Positions 41,303 through 50,226 of a stretch of DNA of 64,000 nucleotides are shown here, piece by piece. The DNA comes from Cellulomonas fulva (lineage in GTDB: Bacteria; Actinomycetota; Actinomycetes; Actinomycetales; Cellulomonadaceae). The stretch is taken from the NCBI RefSeq assembly GCF_018531375.1, contig NZ_JAHBOH010000001.1, positions 868,001-932,000 on the forward strand. Reading direction: 5' to 3'. The notes beneath the pieces were generated by a model. The model was not told where the DNA came from. It worked only from the letters and a program-made list of their open reading frames with translations, and made no database searches. The translations under genes and the position numbers were made by a program. Within the stretch, counting starts at the first letter, position 1; each line of letters opens with the position of its first letter.

Positions 41303-43554
41303 GGTGTCGTCCTCTCGAGCGGGGTCAGGTGGCCGGCGCGGCCGGGGCGGGTAGGCGGGGCGGGTGAGCTGGGTGGCCGGTGCGTGGTGCCCCAGCCGGA
41401 CGGTTCCGGCCCCAGGCCGATCAGGAGCCGGCCGCCGCGGTGCAGCTCGCCGCCGGTCAGGTACGGCCGGTCGAGCGGCTCGCCGTCGAGGTGGACGGAC
41501 TGCACGTGCTGCGGCGGCCCACCGGCCTCGGGCTCGACGAACCCGGTGGTCTCCACCGTGAGCGCGGCACCGCCGAGGTCCAGGCGCGCCTCCCGCCACG
41601 CGGGCGCGTTGAGCAGGAACAGGTTCTGGCCGGCGACCGGGAACAGGCCGAGCGACGCCCACACGTACCAGGAGGACAGCCCGCCGGAGTCGTCGTTGCC
41701 GGGCAGCCCGCCGCGGCCCGTGCCGAACTGCTGCTGCACCACGTCGTGCACCACCTGCGCGGTGCGGTCCGGCCGGCCCGCGTACATGTACGCCCAGGGC
41801 GCCTCCATGTCCGGCTCGTTGTTCAGCCCCTCGAACCGGTCCAGTGCGTAGCCCGCGGCCAGCTCGTCGAGCCCCGGGAGCAGGCCCGGCTGGCGCACCG
41901 GCGGCGCGCCGAACCCGAAGAACCGGTCGAGCATCCCGACGAACGCCTCGTCACCGCCGGCGAGCGCGACGCGCGACGCCATGTCGTGCAGCAGCCGGAA
42001 CGAGTAGTTCCACTTGCCGCCCTCGTACCAGGTGGAGTCGACGAGCAGTCCGGTGGCCGGGTCGAACGCGGTGGTCCAGCCCCCGGCGAGCGCGCTGAAC
42101 TGGTCGACGAGCGTGAGGTCGCCCGCACGGGCCGCCACGATCGCGGTGCACCAGTAGCCGAACGCCAGGTCCAGCGTGTGGCTCACCGGGTGGGTGATCC
42201 CGCGCTGCAGGTACTCCTCGCCGTAGGTGCGGCGCAGGTCGTCGTGCATGTGCACCAGCGCCCAGTCCCAGTCGACGCCCGGCAGCCCCAGCGCGCACAC
42301 GTCCGCCAGGAACGTGTGGGCGAGCGCGGAGCCCTGCCGCGAGAACCGGTCCGCGCCGCGTGCCATCCGGTACCCGATCGGCAGGTTGCCCTCCTCCTCC
42401 GCGATCTGGAGCAGCGCGTTGGCCAGCTCGACGGCCTTGTCCGGGACCAGCGCCGTCATCAGGGGCAGGTGCGTGCGGTAGATGTCCCACATCGTCGACA
42501 GGTCGAAGGCGAACGGACCGGGCGTGGGCCAGAACGGCGACTCGTCGGGTGCCAGGCACGGCTTGACGAGCGAGTGGTACAGCGCGGTCGCGAGCACGGT
42601 CTGCTTGTCCGACGAGGGCGTGTCCACCGCGACCTTGGCCAGCTGCTCGCGCCACGCGTCCTGCGTGGCGGCTCGTCGGACCTCGAAGGACGGGACCCCG
42701 GGACCGGGGCCGCACTCCCGGTGCAGCGACTCCCGGGCCTGCTCCGCGCCGCGCAGCGAGAACCCGAACCGCAGCTCCACCACCTGGCCCGGCTCGGCGG
42801 GGCCCGCCCACATGAGCCCGAAGGGCCGCAGCGTCGTCGGACGGATGCGGTCGAAGTCCAGGCGGGTGCCCCCGGGCATGAGCCGACGGTCGTACCAGAG
42901 CATCTGCCGCCACTGCGGGGCGTCGCACTCGACGCGCACCGCCAGCGGCGCCCCCTCGACGACCACCTCGCCCTCGGCACAGCCCGGCCCCACCGACGCG
43001 AGGTGCGCGCGCAGCGGCACCGTCCGCCCGTACGGGATGTCCAGGCCGCCGAGGGAGAAGTCGATGACCACCCGCGCGTCGTGGTGCGCGGGGAAGGTGT
43101 AGCGGTGCACCGCGGACTTGGGCCCCACCGTGATCTCCGCGCGGATCCCCGAGCTCAGCGTCGCCGCGTAGTACCCCGGCTCCGCGTGCTCCTCGACGAT
43201 GTCCCAGACCTGGCCCAGGTCGTCCAGCGGACGCAGCATCGGCGTCACGCGGAAGTAGTTGTAGTACTTGCGGATCGCGCCCGTTCCGGACTGCTGGAAG
43301 TGCGTGAACCCGCTCGCGACGAGCCCGTCGTGCAGCACCGGCGGGAGGCCCTCGGTCGACAGGTCGTAGCGTCCGTAGCCCGTCGGGTACGCGCCCGAGT
43401 ACGCGCACGCCGAGACCATCCCGAACGGGTACGTCGCGCCCGGGTGCGTGTTGCCGACCTGCGGCTTGGGCCACCACCAGCTGGCGGCCAGCCCGCTCTG
43501 CGGCGGCAGCGCGGTGACGTCCGTGCCGATGAACGGGTCGACGTGCTCGAACAC
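41299..43554 (-). CDS. GH92 alpha-mannosidase-like protein
   Basis: A 751-residue enzyme of the calcium-dependent GH92 exo-alpha-mannosidases. Seen: VDPFIGTDVTA at the start, GNTHPGATYPFGMVSACAYS near residue 35, SGFTHFQQSGTGAIRKYYNY near 85, MWDIYRTHLPLMTALVPDK near 358 and the catalytic-base region LPGNDDSGGLSSWYVWASLG near 617. No signal peptide is visible at the GTG start (43554), so it appears cytoplasmic, unlike many secreted GH92 enzymes. Its stop overlaps the start of the glycosyltransferase gene. It would act on imported or endogenous alpha-mannosides. Confidence 0.9.
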   Translation of the reverse strand: MFEHVDPFIGTDVTALPPQSGLAASWWWPKPQVGNTHPGATYPFGMVSACAYSGAYPTGYGRYDLSTEGLPPVLHDGLVASGFTHFQQSGTGAIRKYYNYFRVTPMLRPLDDLGQVWDIVEEHAEPGYYAATLSSGIRAEITVGPKSAVHRYTFPAHHDARVVIDFSLGGLDIPYGRTVPLRAHLASVGPGCAEGEVVVEGAPLAVRVECDAPQWRQMLWYDRRLMPGGTRLDFDRIRPTTLRPFGLMWAGPAEPGQVVELRFGFSLRGAEQARESLHRECGPGPGVPSFEVRRAATQDAWREQLAKVAVDTPSSDKQTVLATALYHSLVKPCLAPDESPFWPTPGPFAFDLSTMWDIYRTHLPLMTALVPDKAVELANALLQIAEEEGNLPIGYRMARGADRFSRQGSALAHTFLADVCALGLPGVDWDWALVHMHDDLRRTYGEEYLQRGITHPVSHTLDLAFGYWCTAIVAARAGDLTLVDQFSALAGGWTTAFDPATGLLVDSTWYEGGKWNYSFRLLHDMASRVALAGGDEAFVGMLDRFFGFGAPPVRQPGLLPGLDELAAGYALDRFEGLNNEPDMEAPWAYMYAGRPDRTAQVVHDVVQQQFGTGRGGLPGNDDSGGLSSWYVWASLGLFPVAGQNLFLLNAPAWREARLDLGGAALTVETTGFVEPEAGGPPQHVQSVHLDGEPLDRPYLTGGELHRGGRLLIGLGPEPSGWGTTHRPPSSPAPPTRPGRAGHLTPLERTTP

Positions 43555-43700
43555 CCCGGCGCTCCTCCCCGTCCGCGGGGTGGCGGCGGTGCGGTGCGAC
43601 CGCGCTGTCCTTGCCCCGTTGGCGCGACGGTACGAGCGTGGTGTGACGAGCGTGTTGCGCGCAGGTCACGGTCCGCCCGACGACACGCCGGACGCGGCCG

Positions 43701-44048
43701 TCACCCCAGTTCGAGTGCCGGCTCCACCGTGCTGACGGCCTTGCCGTGCGCGCGTGCGTACGCGATCTCGCGACGCGTCGCCGAGCCGACGTAGCCGCCC
43801 TCGCTCACCACGCGGACCTCGTCGGCCAGGTCGATGCGCCTGCGGTGGAGCTCGCTCAGCGCCGCGCGCCGGTCCGGCGTCACCTCGCCGTCGACCGGCT
43901 CGGGACCGAGCACGATCACGCCCAGCGACGTCAGGCGCCGCCGCTCGGCCTCGAACACGTGCGGGAACCGCAGCGAGCCGCAGAGGCACACCACCCGCGG
44001 ACGTGCGGCGGGATCGGGCTGACGCATCTCGTCCTGCTCGCTCGGCAC
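43701..44048 (-). CDS. Nucleoside 2-deoxyribosyltransferase-like / DUF4406-type protein
   Basis: A 115-residue Rossmann-like protein. VVCLCGSLRFPHVFEAERRR near residue 19, then RRRIDLADEVRVVSEGGYVG and SATRREIAYARAHGKAVSTV, match the group related to nucleoside 2-deoxyribosyltransferases. The reaction is unproven for short members. GTG 44048 lies seven bases after TATCGT, suggesting a leaderless transcript; ATG 44027 with AGGA upstream is an alternative. It diverges from purN, which fits a nucleotide-related role. Confidence 0.8.
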   Translation of the reverse strand: MPSEQDEMRQPDPAARPRVVCLCGSLRFPHVFEAERRRLTSLGVIVLGPEPVDGEVTPDRRAALSELHRRRIDLADEVRVVSEGGYVGSATRREIAYARAHGKAVSTVEPALELG

Positions 44049-44128
44049 GCCCGTGACGATAGCGGCGGGGTCCGCCCACGGCGGCCGTGCCGGGACGTGA
44101 CCGGGCGCCGGTTCCCTATGCTGACGCG

Positions 44129-44749
44129 GTGACCGCGAGCGCTGACCACCGTCCTGTCCGGATCGCGTTGCTCGCGTCGGGCACCGGCTCCACCGCCGCG
44201 GCGATCATGGACGCCGCGGGGCGGTCCCTGGCGGGCACGGTGTGCCTGGTGATCAGCAACAACAGCGGTTCGGGGGCGCTCGAGCACGCGCGCCGGCGCG
44301 GGGTGCCCACCCGGCACCTGAGCGGCGTGACGCACCTGGACCCCGACGAGCTGGACGCCGCGATGCTCGCCGCGCTCGAGGAGGCGGACGCCGACCTCGT
44401 CGTGCTGGCCGGCTACATGAAGAAGCTCGGACCGCGGACGCTCGCCCGGTGGGCGGGCGAGGTGGTGAACACGCACCCGGCGCTGCTGCCCGCGTACGGC
44501 GGCGTCGGCATGTACGGCGACCGCGTGCACGCGGCGGTCCTCGCGGACGGGGCACGGGAGACGGGCGCGTCCGTGCACGTCGTCACGGCCGAGTACGACG
44601 AGGGTCCCGTGCTGGCTCGCGCGGTGGTGCCGGTCGAGCCCGACGACGACGTCGCGAGCCTGCGCGCCCGCGTCCAGGCCGCCGAGAAGGCGCTCCTGCT
44701 CGGCTGGCTCGCCGAGCGCTGTGGCGGGACCGAGGGCCATTCGGCCTGA
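44129..44749 (+). CDS. purN: Phosphoribosylglycinamide formyltransferase-like protein
   Basis: Transfers a formyl group from 10-formyl-tetrahydrofolate to GAR in purine synthesis. The 206-residue product has LLASGTGSTAAAIMDA, VLAGYMKKLGP, the catalytic Asn/His pair in VVNTHPALLPAYGG near residue 112 and the Asp in AEYDEGPVLAR near 152. It is of the LPAYGGVGMYG type rather than the LPAFPG type, so an alternative formyl-acceptor is conceivable. GTG 44129 follows TATGCT by six bases: leaderless. No other pur gene is adjacent. Confidence 0.88.
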   Translation: MTASADHRPVRIALLASGTGSTAAAIMDAAGRSLAGTVCLVISNNSGSGALEHARRRGVPTRHLSGVTHLDPDELDAAMLAALEEADADLVVLAGYMKKLGPRTLARWAGEVVNTHPALLPAYGGVGMYGDRVHAAVLADGARETGASVHVVTAEYDEGPVLARAVVPVEPDDDVASLRARVQAAEKALLLGWLAERCGGTEGHSA

Positions 44750-44771
44750 CGAGGGTCCCGGACGGTCCCGG

Positions 44772-44780
44772 TTGTCCACA
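44772..44780 (+). other. Isolated DnaA-box-like nonamer
   Basis: TTGTCCACA matches the DnaA box preferred in high-GC actinobacteria. It stands alone in the 135-base gap after purN, so it is not an origin. A single box could regulate transcription or be chance. Confidence 0.3.
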
Positions 44781-44884
44781 GATGCTGCGCGCGGGTGGCC
44801 AACGGTCGCGCGACGCGTCAGAGTGCGGGTCTGACCTGTCCGGTCCGTCCGGGTCGCAGGTGCCGCCGACGACGTGGAGCCCGC

Positions 44885-45706
44885 ATGTCCCACCCGCACG
44901 GTGCCGTGCGCACCGCAGCCCTCGTTCCGGGCTCGCGAGCCCTGTCCCCGGACCTGCCCCCGGACCTGTCCCCGGACCTCGACGCCGTGGTTGCCGCGAC
45001 CCTGCGTCCCCTGCAGCACGTCAGGGCCGCGCTCCCTGCGGAGACCAGCGCCTGGGACCCCGAGCGCCTGGTGTGCGTGAGCGTCGACCCGCGGGGCGTG
45101 CCCGTCGGCATCCGTGTCATCGACGGCTGGCAGCACCGGGCCGCGCCGGCGGGGCTCGGTGAGGCCGTGACCTCCGCGGCCGGCGCCGCGGGCCGCGCCC
45201 TCGACGAGCGCGCGCGGCTCGCGTTCGAGCGCGCGGTCGGCACGGACGTCGCGGCGACCGGGCCGACCGGCGACGGACCGTGGGGGTCCGTGGCGCCGCC
45301 GGCCACGACGTCCGGGGGCGTGCGTCGTTCGCTGGACGAGGTGGCGGAGGACGCGATCGCCTCGCTCACGGCGGTCAACCAGGCACTGGCCCAGGGCGCC
45401 GACGTGCCCGCGGCGACCGGCGTCGGGGTCGCGCTCGACGGCGAGGTCGAGGTGCGGGTCGGCGCGGGCGGGCTCGTCGGCTGCACGCTGCGCGGGATGC
45501 GCGTGGCCGCGGCGAGCGGGCTCGCACTGTCCGCGCTGCTGACCGAGGCAGCCCGCGCCGCGCGCGCCGACCTCGAGCGGCGTCTCACGCTCGCGGCACC
45601 GCCGCAGGAGGCACAGGAGGCACTGCTGGCCGAGGTGTTCGCCTACCTGACGGCACCCGAGTCCGGGTCCGGCGCCGACCGCACCTCCCATGGGGGACCC
45701 GCATGA
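44885..45706 (+). CDS. Hypothetical protein (273 aa)
   Basis: Not recognised. The product is Ala-rich and acidic with no signal peptide or membrane segment. It has a YbaB-like alternation (WDPERLVCVSVDPRGVPVGI, RVIDGWQHRAAPAGLGEAV) and, near residue 175, GVALDGEVEVRVGAGGLVGC, which could be a repeat of the first half. Both halves look like small beta-plus-helix domains of nucleoid-protein or secretion-chaperone type, but I cannot assign a family. ATG 44885 has GGAG upstream. The stop overlaps the ATG of the next gene, so the two are coupled. Confidence 0.7.
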   Translation: MSHPHGAVRTAALVPGSRALSPDLPPDLSPDLDAVVAATLRPLQHVRAALPAETSAWDPERLVCVSVDPRGVPVGIRVIDGWQHRAAPAGLGEAVTSAAGAAGRALDERARLAFERAVGTDVAATGPTGDGPWGSVAPPATTSGGVRRSLDEVAEDAIASLTAVNQALAQGADVPAATGVGVALDGEVEVRVGAGGLVGCTLRGMRVAAASGLALSALLTEAARAARADLERRLTLAAPPQEAQEALLAEVFAYLTAPESGSGADRTSHGGPA

Positions 45707-46122
45707 CGACGCCGAGCCAGGACGCTCTCGACCAGGCCCGCCGTCGGGAGCGCCGGATGCGGCTGTGGACCACGCTGGCCCTCGCCGTGCTCGCCCTGGT
45801 GGTGAGCGCGGCGGCCGCGATCGCGATCGCACCCTGGTCGGGCGTGCTCACCGCGGTGGTTCTGCTCGGCGGCGTCGTGCTGGCTTCCGCGCTGCCGCGA
45901 AGGCCGCGGGGTCCGCAGTACCCGGCCGAGCGGCACGCGGCGTTCGAGGCGCTGGACCCGGCTCAGGTGCGGGCCCTCATCGCCTCGCACGGGGAGCTCG
46001 CGGCGGTGCGCGACGTGCGTCGCCAGGTCCCGTGGGCAACCCTCGCCGAGGTCGCCGCGTACGTCCGCAGCCAGCGCCCGTCCGCAGGACCGACGGGCCG
46101 GGCCCCCCGCGGCCCGGCCTGA
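45703..46122 (+). CDS. Hypothetical membrane protein (139 aa)
   Basis: Not recognised. A charged N-terminus (LDQARRRERRMRLW) leads to two hydrophobic helices (TTLALAVLALVVSAAAAIAI and WSGVLTAVVLLGGVVLASAL). They are followed by a soluble tail of helical character (FEALDPAQVRALIASHGELA, AVRDVRRQVPWATLAEVAAY). The ATG overlaps the stop of the upstream gene (ATGA). The last 160 bases overlap the 3' end of the minus-strand gene at 45963-46565. Confidence 0.7.
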   Translation: MTTPSQDALDQARRRERRMRLWTTLALAVLALVVSAAAAIAIAPWSGVLTAVVLLGGVVLASALPRRPRGPQYPAERHAAFEALDPAQVRALIASHGELAAVRDVRRQVPWATLAEVAAYVRSQRPSAGPTGRAPRGPA

Positions 46123-46565
46123 CGGACCACCACCAGGACGACGGCCGCGCACGCGAGGACCGCGACGATGTCGCTCGCGTCGGGCACGACGACGAGCGGC
46201 CGCGGGTAGGCCGCACCCGAGAGGACGGCGTCGACGGGGAACCGCACCCAGCCGACGAGCCCGACGAACGCCTCCCGCATCGGCGCGGCGAGCTTCACGG
46301 CCGCGAACCCGCCGGCGGTCACCACCGCTGCGACGCAGGCGGTCACCACTCCCGGTCGCCCGCGGCGTCGCAGCACGTCGGCGAGCGCGACGACCAGGAA
46401 CGGGAAGAACGCCAGGCCCGCGACGTCGGACAGCTTGCCGGTGACCCACCCCGGTGCCGCCGCCTTGAGCACGTGGTCGTTCAGCAGCAGCACGCCGAGC
46501 GACACGAGGGCGACCGGGTGCAGCACGAGGTCGCCACGGACCCGGCGCCCGGGTGACCCGCTCAC
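45963..46565 (-). CDS. Hypothetical multi-pass membrane protein
   Basis: Not recognised. Four hydrophobic segments are visible (LHPVALVSLGVLLLNDHVL, KLSDVAGLAFFPFLVVALAD, VVTACVAAVVTAGGFAAVKL and IVAVLACAAVVLVVV). The short KLSDVAGLAFFPF motif between helices is distinctive. The GTG at 46565 overlaps the stop of the gene upstream. Past residue 145 the frame continues 55 Arg/Ser/Ala-rich codons that lie opposite the plus-strand gene ending at 46122 and look non-coding in character, so the functional protein may be the first ~145 residues. Confidence 0.65.
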   Translation of the reverse strand: MSGSPGRRVRGDLVLHPVALVSLGVLLLNDHVLKAAAPGWVTGKLSDVAGLAFFPFLVVALADVLRRRGRPGVVTACVAAVVTAGGFAAVKLAAPMREAFVGLVGWVRFPVDAVLSGAAYPRPLVVVPDASDIVAVLACAAVVLVVVRQAGPRGARPVGPADGRWLRTYAATSARVAHGTWRRTSRTAASSPCEAMRART

Positions 46566-47191
46566 CGGAGCGCGCTCACGTCGGCACGGTCGCCCGGCAG
46601 GCGTCCCGACTCGGGGCTCGGGTCGGCGCGCAGACCGGGGTCCAGCGACAGGACGTCGTCCTCAGGGCCGCCGAGGTGGAGGACCACGGGACTCGCGATG
46701 TCGACGGGCAGGCCGAAGCTCACCGAGAGGGTCGCGGGGATCGCGGCCCGGCCATCCTGCGCCGGGCTGCCGGGGTAGGCGTGCACGTCACGCGCCGGCC
46801 ACGTGAGGCCGTCGCCGTCCGTGATCCGCATCCCCGCGCCGACGTCCTCGATGTCGCCCGGCCCCGAGGGCGCATCGCCCGCCGCCGCGTAGTCCATCGA
46901 CACCGAGACCTCCGCCGTGCTCCCGCTCGCGGCGACGCAGGACGGGACGCGGACCTGGGCATCCGCGACCGTGAACCCCGCAACGGCACCCGTGCTCGGA
47001 TCCGCAGCACGGGCGCGCGGGTCGTCGTACTCCTGGTCCCCGAAGAACGCGCTCGCCGTGACCTCGGACGTGGGCTCCGGGCACCGCTCGAGCGGAGCCG
47101 TGGTCGCGACCGTCGCGACGCCCCCGGCGACGAGCACGGCGGCGACGGCAGCCGCGCGCCAACGACCTGCTCGGTGCTCCACGGCCCGCAT
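46562..47191 (-). CDS. Hypothetical exported or membrane-anchored protein
   Basis: Not recognised. A 209-residue product with one N-terminal hydrophobic segment (WRAAAVAAVLVAGGVATVAT) and an extracellular acidic domain predicted as mostly beta (SVSMDYAAAGDAPSGPGD, LTWPARDVHAYPGSP, SFGLPVDIASPVVLHLGGPE). Two cysteines (ERCPEP and VPSCVAAS) could pair. ATG 47191 lies six bases after TAGCCT on the minus strand, indicating a leaderless transcript. The stop overlaps the next membrane protein gene. Confidence 0.7.
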   Translation of the reverse strand: MRAVEHRAGRWRAAAVAAVLVAGGVATVATTAPLERCPEPTSEVTASAFFGDQEYDDPRARAADPSTGAVAGFTVADAQVRVPSCVAASGSTAEVSVSMDYAAAGDAPSGPGDIEDVGAGMRITDGDGLTWPARDVHAYPGSPAQDGRAAIPATLSVSFGLPVDIASPVVLHLGGPEDDVLSLDPGLRADPSPESGRLPGDRADVSALR

Positions 47192-47275
47192 CCGTGCAGG
47201 CTAGGGCCCCGAGCGGGGCGCCGCGGCCGTGAAGCCGATCCGTCATCGTGTCGTGGCCGGATCGACGCATGCCGC

Positions 47276-49174
47276 TCAGCCGAACGTGAACGAGTAGACC
47301 TGCAGGCCCGGGTCCAGGGCGATCTCGAGCGTGCCCGCGCCCGGGCCGTCGTCCCGCACCAGGTCGCGGCCGTCCGGCGGGCCGGAGACGTCCACGGTGC
47401 GGCGGTCGACCACCGCACCCTCGTCGTCGCGGACCGTCACCCGCACCTGCCCCTCCCCGCCGACGACCATGCGGACGACGTCGCCGTGGTACCGCAGCCG
47501 CAGCGCTGCGTCCGGGCCGGCCGTCGCGCCCTGGTAGTCGGTGGTCCACGTCCCCCCGAGCGCCACGGTGTCCGCGGGCTGCTCGGCGGGCAGCCTGTAG
47601 GTCGACTCCCCCTCGCGGTACCCGCCCGCCAGGTTGTTCCGCTTGCCGATGCCGAGGAAGGTCTCCGGTGTCCGGGAGCCGAGCTCCGCCTCGGCGACGT
47701 CGGTCCGCTCCGGGAGCTCGACGCCCGGGTCCGCGGCCACGAGGAGCTCACGGATCAGGTCCTCGGTCTCGTCGTACCCGCCCTCCCCCTGGGACACCTG
47801 CCGGACCTGCCCGTCCGCGTCCACCAGGTAGCGCGCGGGCCAGTAGCGGTTCCGGTACGCGGTCCAGGTGGCGTAGGAGTTGTCCTGCGCCACCGGGTAG
47901 GTGATGCCGAACCGGCGCGCGCCCTCCTCGACGTTGCGCGTCTCGCGCTCGAAGGCGTACTCGGGCGTGTGCACGCCGATCACGACGAGGCCCGCGTCGC
48001 GGTACGCCTCGTCCCACGCGACCAGGTGCGGCGTGGACCGCTGGCAGTTGATGCAGGAGTACGCCCAGAAGTCGACCAGCACCACCCTGCCGCGCAGGTC
48101 CGCGAGCGCCAGCGGGTCGGAGTTGAGCCACGTGTCGATGCCGCGCAGCTCGGGTGCCGGGCCGCAGTCCTGCAGCTCCGGTGAGTCGTCCGTGCAGCGG
48201 CTCAGGCCCTCGTTCTCCTCGGTGACCAGGCCGCCGAGGTCGAGGCTGCGCTGGACCGTCTCGTTGGCGGCGATCCGGTCCTGCAGCTGCTCCGTATAGC
48301 CGGGCAGCGCGCGCTGCAGCGCGTCGGTCAGGTTGAGCGCGAGGGCCAGCGCGAGCACGAGCATCGTCGCGCCGCCGATCGCCCGGAACAGGCGCTGCCG
48401 CGTCCGGAAGGCCGCGATCCGCTCCGCCGCACGCCGGCCCGCGAGCGCCAGCAGCAGCAGCGGGATCGCCGCGCCGACGGCGAACGCGACCGTGAGGACC
48501 ACGGTCCCCAGGCCGACCTCGCCCGTCGCCCCCGCCACGGTGATCGCCGCGAGCACCGGGCCCGCGCACGGCACGTACACCGCCCCGAGCCCCAGGCCGA
48601 GCACGAACCCGCCGCGGCCCGCACCGGGCGCCCGGCGCGGCGCGAGCCGGGCGAACGGCCGCTCCACGATCTCCTCGAGACCCGGCACCAGGAGCGCGAG
48701 GCCCATCACGACGAGCACGGCGATGCCCGCCCACCGCAGCAGGTCCTGCGGCAGGTGCAGCGCGTTGAGCAGCAGCGTCCCGACGAGCGTCGCGAGCGTG
48801 AAGCTCGTGACCAGCCCGGCGACCACGAGGTAGGGGCGGCTCCCCGCGCCGCGCCGCGGTGCCGGCTCGTCGGACGCCGCGCCCCCGGCCGGCGGGTCGC
48901 CCGCAGGCGCGTCACCCGGGACGGGCAGCGTCGCGGTGCCCGCCGCGCGCCCCTGGGTGAGGAACGACGGCTGCGCCATCGCGCCCACCCGGGGGCCCGC
49001 GGACGTGCCGCCGCCGGCGGGTGCCGACGCGACCGTCACCCCACGCGGTCGGGACCGGGCGCCCTCGACGCCGCCGGAGAAGAAGACGACCGGCAGCACC
49101 GGCAGGATGCACGGCGAGATCCCCGTGACCAGGCCGCCGACCAGGCCGATGAGCGCGAGCGTGAGCAGGTCCAT
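47276..49174 (-). CDS. dipZ: DipZ-type protein: CcdA/DsbD membrane domain plus thioredoxin and C-terminal beta module
   Basis: A 632-residue membrane thiol-redox protein that should carry reducing power across the membrane. The CcdA-like part has [18 protein letters not shown] (near residue 18), a Gly/Pro-rich cytosolic insert (about 45-105), and [20 protein letters not shown] (near 195) with the paired cysteine. After six to seven helices comes an external TlpA-like thioredoxin with [11 protein letters not shown] near 375. Then follows a C-terminal beta-rich module ([30 protein letters not shown]) like that of mycobacterial DipZ. ATG 49174 starts seven bases after the GCGAAC -10 of a SigK-like promoter. 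It diverges from the fasciclin gene. Confidence 0.92.
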   Translation of the reverse strand: MDLLTLALIGLVGGLVTGISPCILPVLPVVFFSGGVEGARSRPRGVTVASAPAGGGTSAGPRVGAMAQPSFLTQGRAAGTATLPVPGDAPAGDPPAGGAASDEPAPRRGAGSRPYLVVAGLVTSFTLATLVGTLLLNALHLPQDLLRWAGIAVLVVMGLALLVPGLEEIVERPFARLAPRRAPGAGRGGFVLGLGLGAVYVPCAGPVLAAITVAGATGEVGLGTVVLTVAFAVGAAIPLLLLALAGRRAAERIAAFRTRQRLFRAIGGATMLVLALALALNLTDALQRALPGYTEQLQDRIAANETVQRSLDLGGLVTEENEGLSRCTDDSPELQDCGPAPELRGIDTWLNSDPLALADLRGRVVLVDFWAYSCINCQRSTPHLVAWDEAYRDAGLVVIGVHTPEYAFERETRNVEEGARRFGITYPVAQDNSYATWTAYRNRYWPARYLVDADGQVRQVSQGEGGYDETEDLIRELLVAADPGVELPERTDVAEAELGSRTPETFLGIGKRNNLAGGYREGESTYRLPAEQPADTVALGGTWTTDYQGATAGPDAALRLRYHGDVVRMVVGGEGQVRVTVRDDEGAVVDRRTVDVSGPPDGRDLVRDDGPGAGTLEIALDPGLQVYSFTFG

Positions 49175-49181
49175 GCCACCG

Positions 49182-49208
49182 GTTCGCGGCCGGGACGGCG
49201 GCGGATGG
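49182..49208 (-). promoter_or_regulatory. SigK-like promoter of dipZ
   Basis: On the minus strand CCATCC (49208-49203) and GCGAAC (49187-49182) are separated by exactly 15 bases. The same motif and spacing precede the fasciclin gene and sigK itself. The -10 ends seven bases before the dipZ ATG, so the dipZ mRNA is probably leaderless. Confidence 0.75.
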
Positions 49209-49244
49209 GTGCGACGAGCCCCCGGAACCCGTCGCAGATCGGAC

Positions 49245-49271
49245 CCATCCGCCGCGCGCACCGCCCCGAAC
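49245..49271 (+). promoter_or_regulatory. SigK-like promoter of the fasciclin gene
   Basis: CCATCC (49245-49250) and CCGAAC (49266-49271) are separated by 15 bases. Together with the dipZ promoter it forms a divergent pair: the two -35 elements sit in an inverted repeat (GCGGATGGGT ... ACCCATCCGC) about 30 bases apart. The leader to the ATG at 49332 is about 55 bases and contains a CCCCGCCGGGGCG hairpin. Confidence 0.75.
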
Positions 49272-49331
49272 CCCTGCCATGACCGCCCCGCCGGGGCGCC
49301 GTCAGATGGATCGGAACGAGGGAGTGGACCC

Positions 49332-50066
49332 ATGCGCACCAGCACCAGGACCCGAACCACCCGCATCAGCGCCGCCGTGTTCGCGGGCGTCGTCGGCCTC
49401 ACGCTCACCGCGTGCTCGTCGGGCGACGACGACACCGCCGACGCGCCCATGCAGTCCGAGTCGGCCATGCCGGACGACGCCATGACCGACGACTCGATGA
49501 CCGACGACATGACGGACGACGCGATGACCGACGAGCCGACCGACGACTCGATGATGGCCGACCCGGCCGCGGACCTCGTCGGCCCCGGATGTGCGGCCTA
49601 CGCCGAGCAGGTGCCGGACGGTCCCGGCTCGGTCGAGGGCATGTCCACCGACCCCGTGGCCGTCGCCGCGTCGAACAACCCGATGCTGACCACCCTGACC
49701 GCCGCGGTCTCCGGCCAGCTCAACCCGAAGGTCGACCTGGTCGACACGCTCAACGGCGACGAGTTCACGGTGTTCGCGCCGGTCGACGACGCGTTCGCGA
49801 AGATCGACGGCAAGACGATCGACTCGCTGAAGACCGACGACAAGACCCTCACCACGATCCTCACGTACCACGTCGTGCCCGGGCAGCTCTCGCCGGACCA
49901 GGTCGTCGGTGACCACAAGACCGTGCAGGGCGAGACCGTGAAGGTCACCGGCTCGGGCGACGACCTCATGGTCGGCGACGCCAAGGTGGTCTGCGGCGGC
50001 GTGCACACCGCCAACGCCACGGTCTACCTCATCGACACGGTGCTGATGCCGCCGTCGACGATGTGA
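49332..50066 (+). CDS. Fasciclin-domain lipoprotein (MPT70/MPT83 type)
   Basis: Secreted, lipid-anchored fasciclin protein of 244 residues. The signal peptide ends in a lipobox (LTLTACSS near residue 28). A Met/Asp-rich spacer with MTDD repeats (about 45-75) is followed by one FAS1 domain: [38 protein letters not shown] (H1-type box) and [14 protein letters not shown], ending [12 protein letters not shown] (H2-type). The cysteines in GPGCAAY and KVVCGGVH match a disulfide of MPT70-like proteins. It is preceded by a SigK-like promoter, and the divergent gene is dipZ, as for mpt70/mpt83/dipZ in mycobacteria. Confidence 0.93.
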   Translation: MRTSTRTRTTRISAAVFAGVVGLTLTACSSGDDDTADAPMQSESAMPDDAMTDDSMTDDMTDDAMTDEPTDDSMMADPAADLVGPGCAAYAEQVPDGPGSVEGMSTDPVAVAASNNPMLTTLTAAVSGQLNPKVDLVDTLNGDEFTVFAPVDDAFAKIDGKTIDSLKTDDKTLTTILTYHVVPGQLSPDQVVGDHKTVQGETVKVTGSGDDLMVGDAKVVCGGVHTANATVYLIDTVLMPPSTM

Positions 50067-50078
50067 CCTCCTGACCCG

Positions 50079-50118
50079 GTCGGGCCGCCCGCCGCGCCCC
50101 CTGCGCGGGCGGCCCGAC
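50079..50118 (+). terminator. Perfect 14-bp hairpin after the fasciclin gene
   Basis: GTCGGGCCGCCCGC (50079-50092) pairs perfectly with GCGGGCGGCCCGAC (50105-50118), starting 13 bases after the stop. It should terminate the plus-strand transcript. Confidence 0.8.
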
Positions 50119-50150
50119 CTGCGGGTCGGTCGCTCCCCGACCGACCCCGC

Positions 50151-50183
50151 GCAGCCCCCTCGCCCGCCGGTCGAGGGGGCTGC
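50151..50183. terminator. Hairpin between fasciclin and rskA genes
   Basis: GCAGCCCCCTCG (50151-50162) pairs perfectly with CGAGGGGGCTGC (50172-50183). Placed 44 bases beyond the rskA stop, it probably ends the sigK-rskA transcript. A further stem, GGGTCGGTCG / CGACCGACCC, lies at 50124-50147. Confidence 0.7.
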
Positions 50184-50226
50184 GTCGTGCTTGGTGGCTG
50201 CGTCGGGCGGGCGACGGGCGTGGCCG

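Noticed and set aside
46748-46775. CCATCC as another SigK-like promoter
   Set aside because: It lies inside a coding region and has GGGTAG, not CGAAC, 15 bases downstream.
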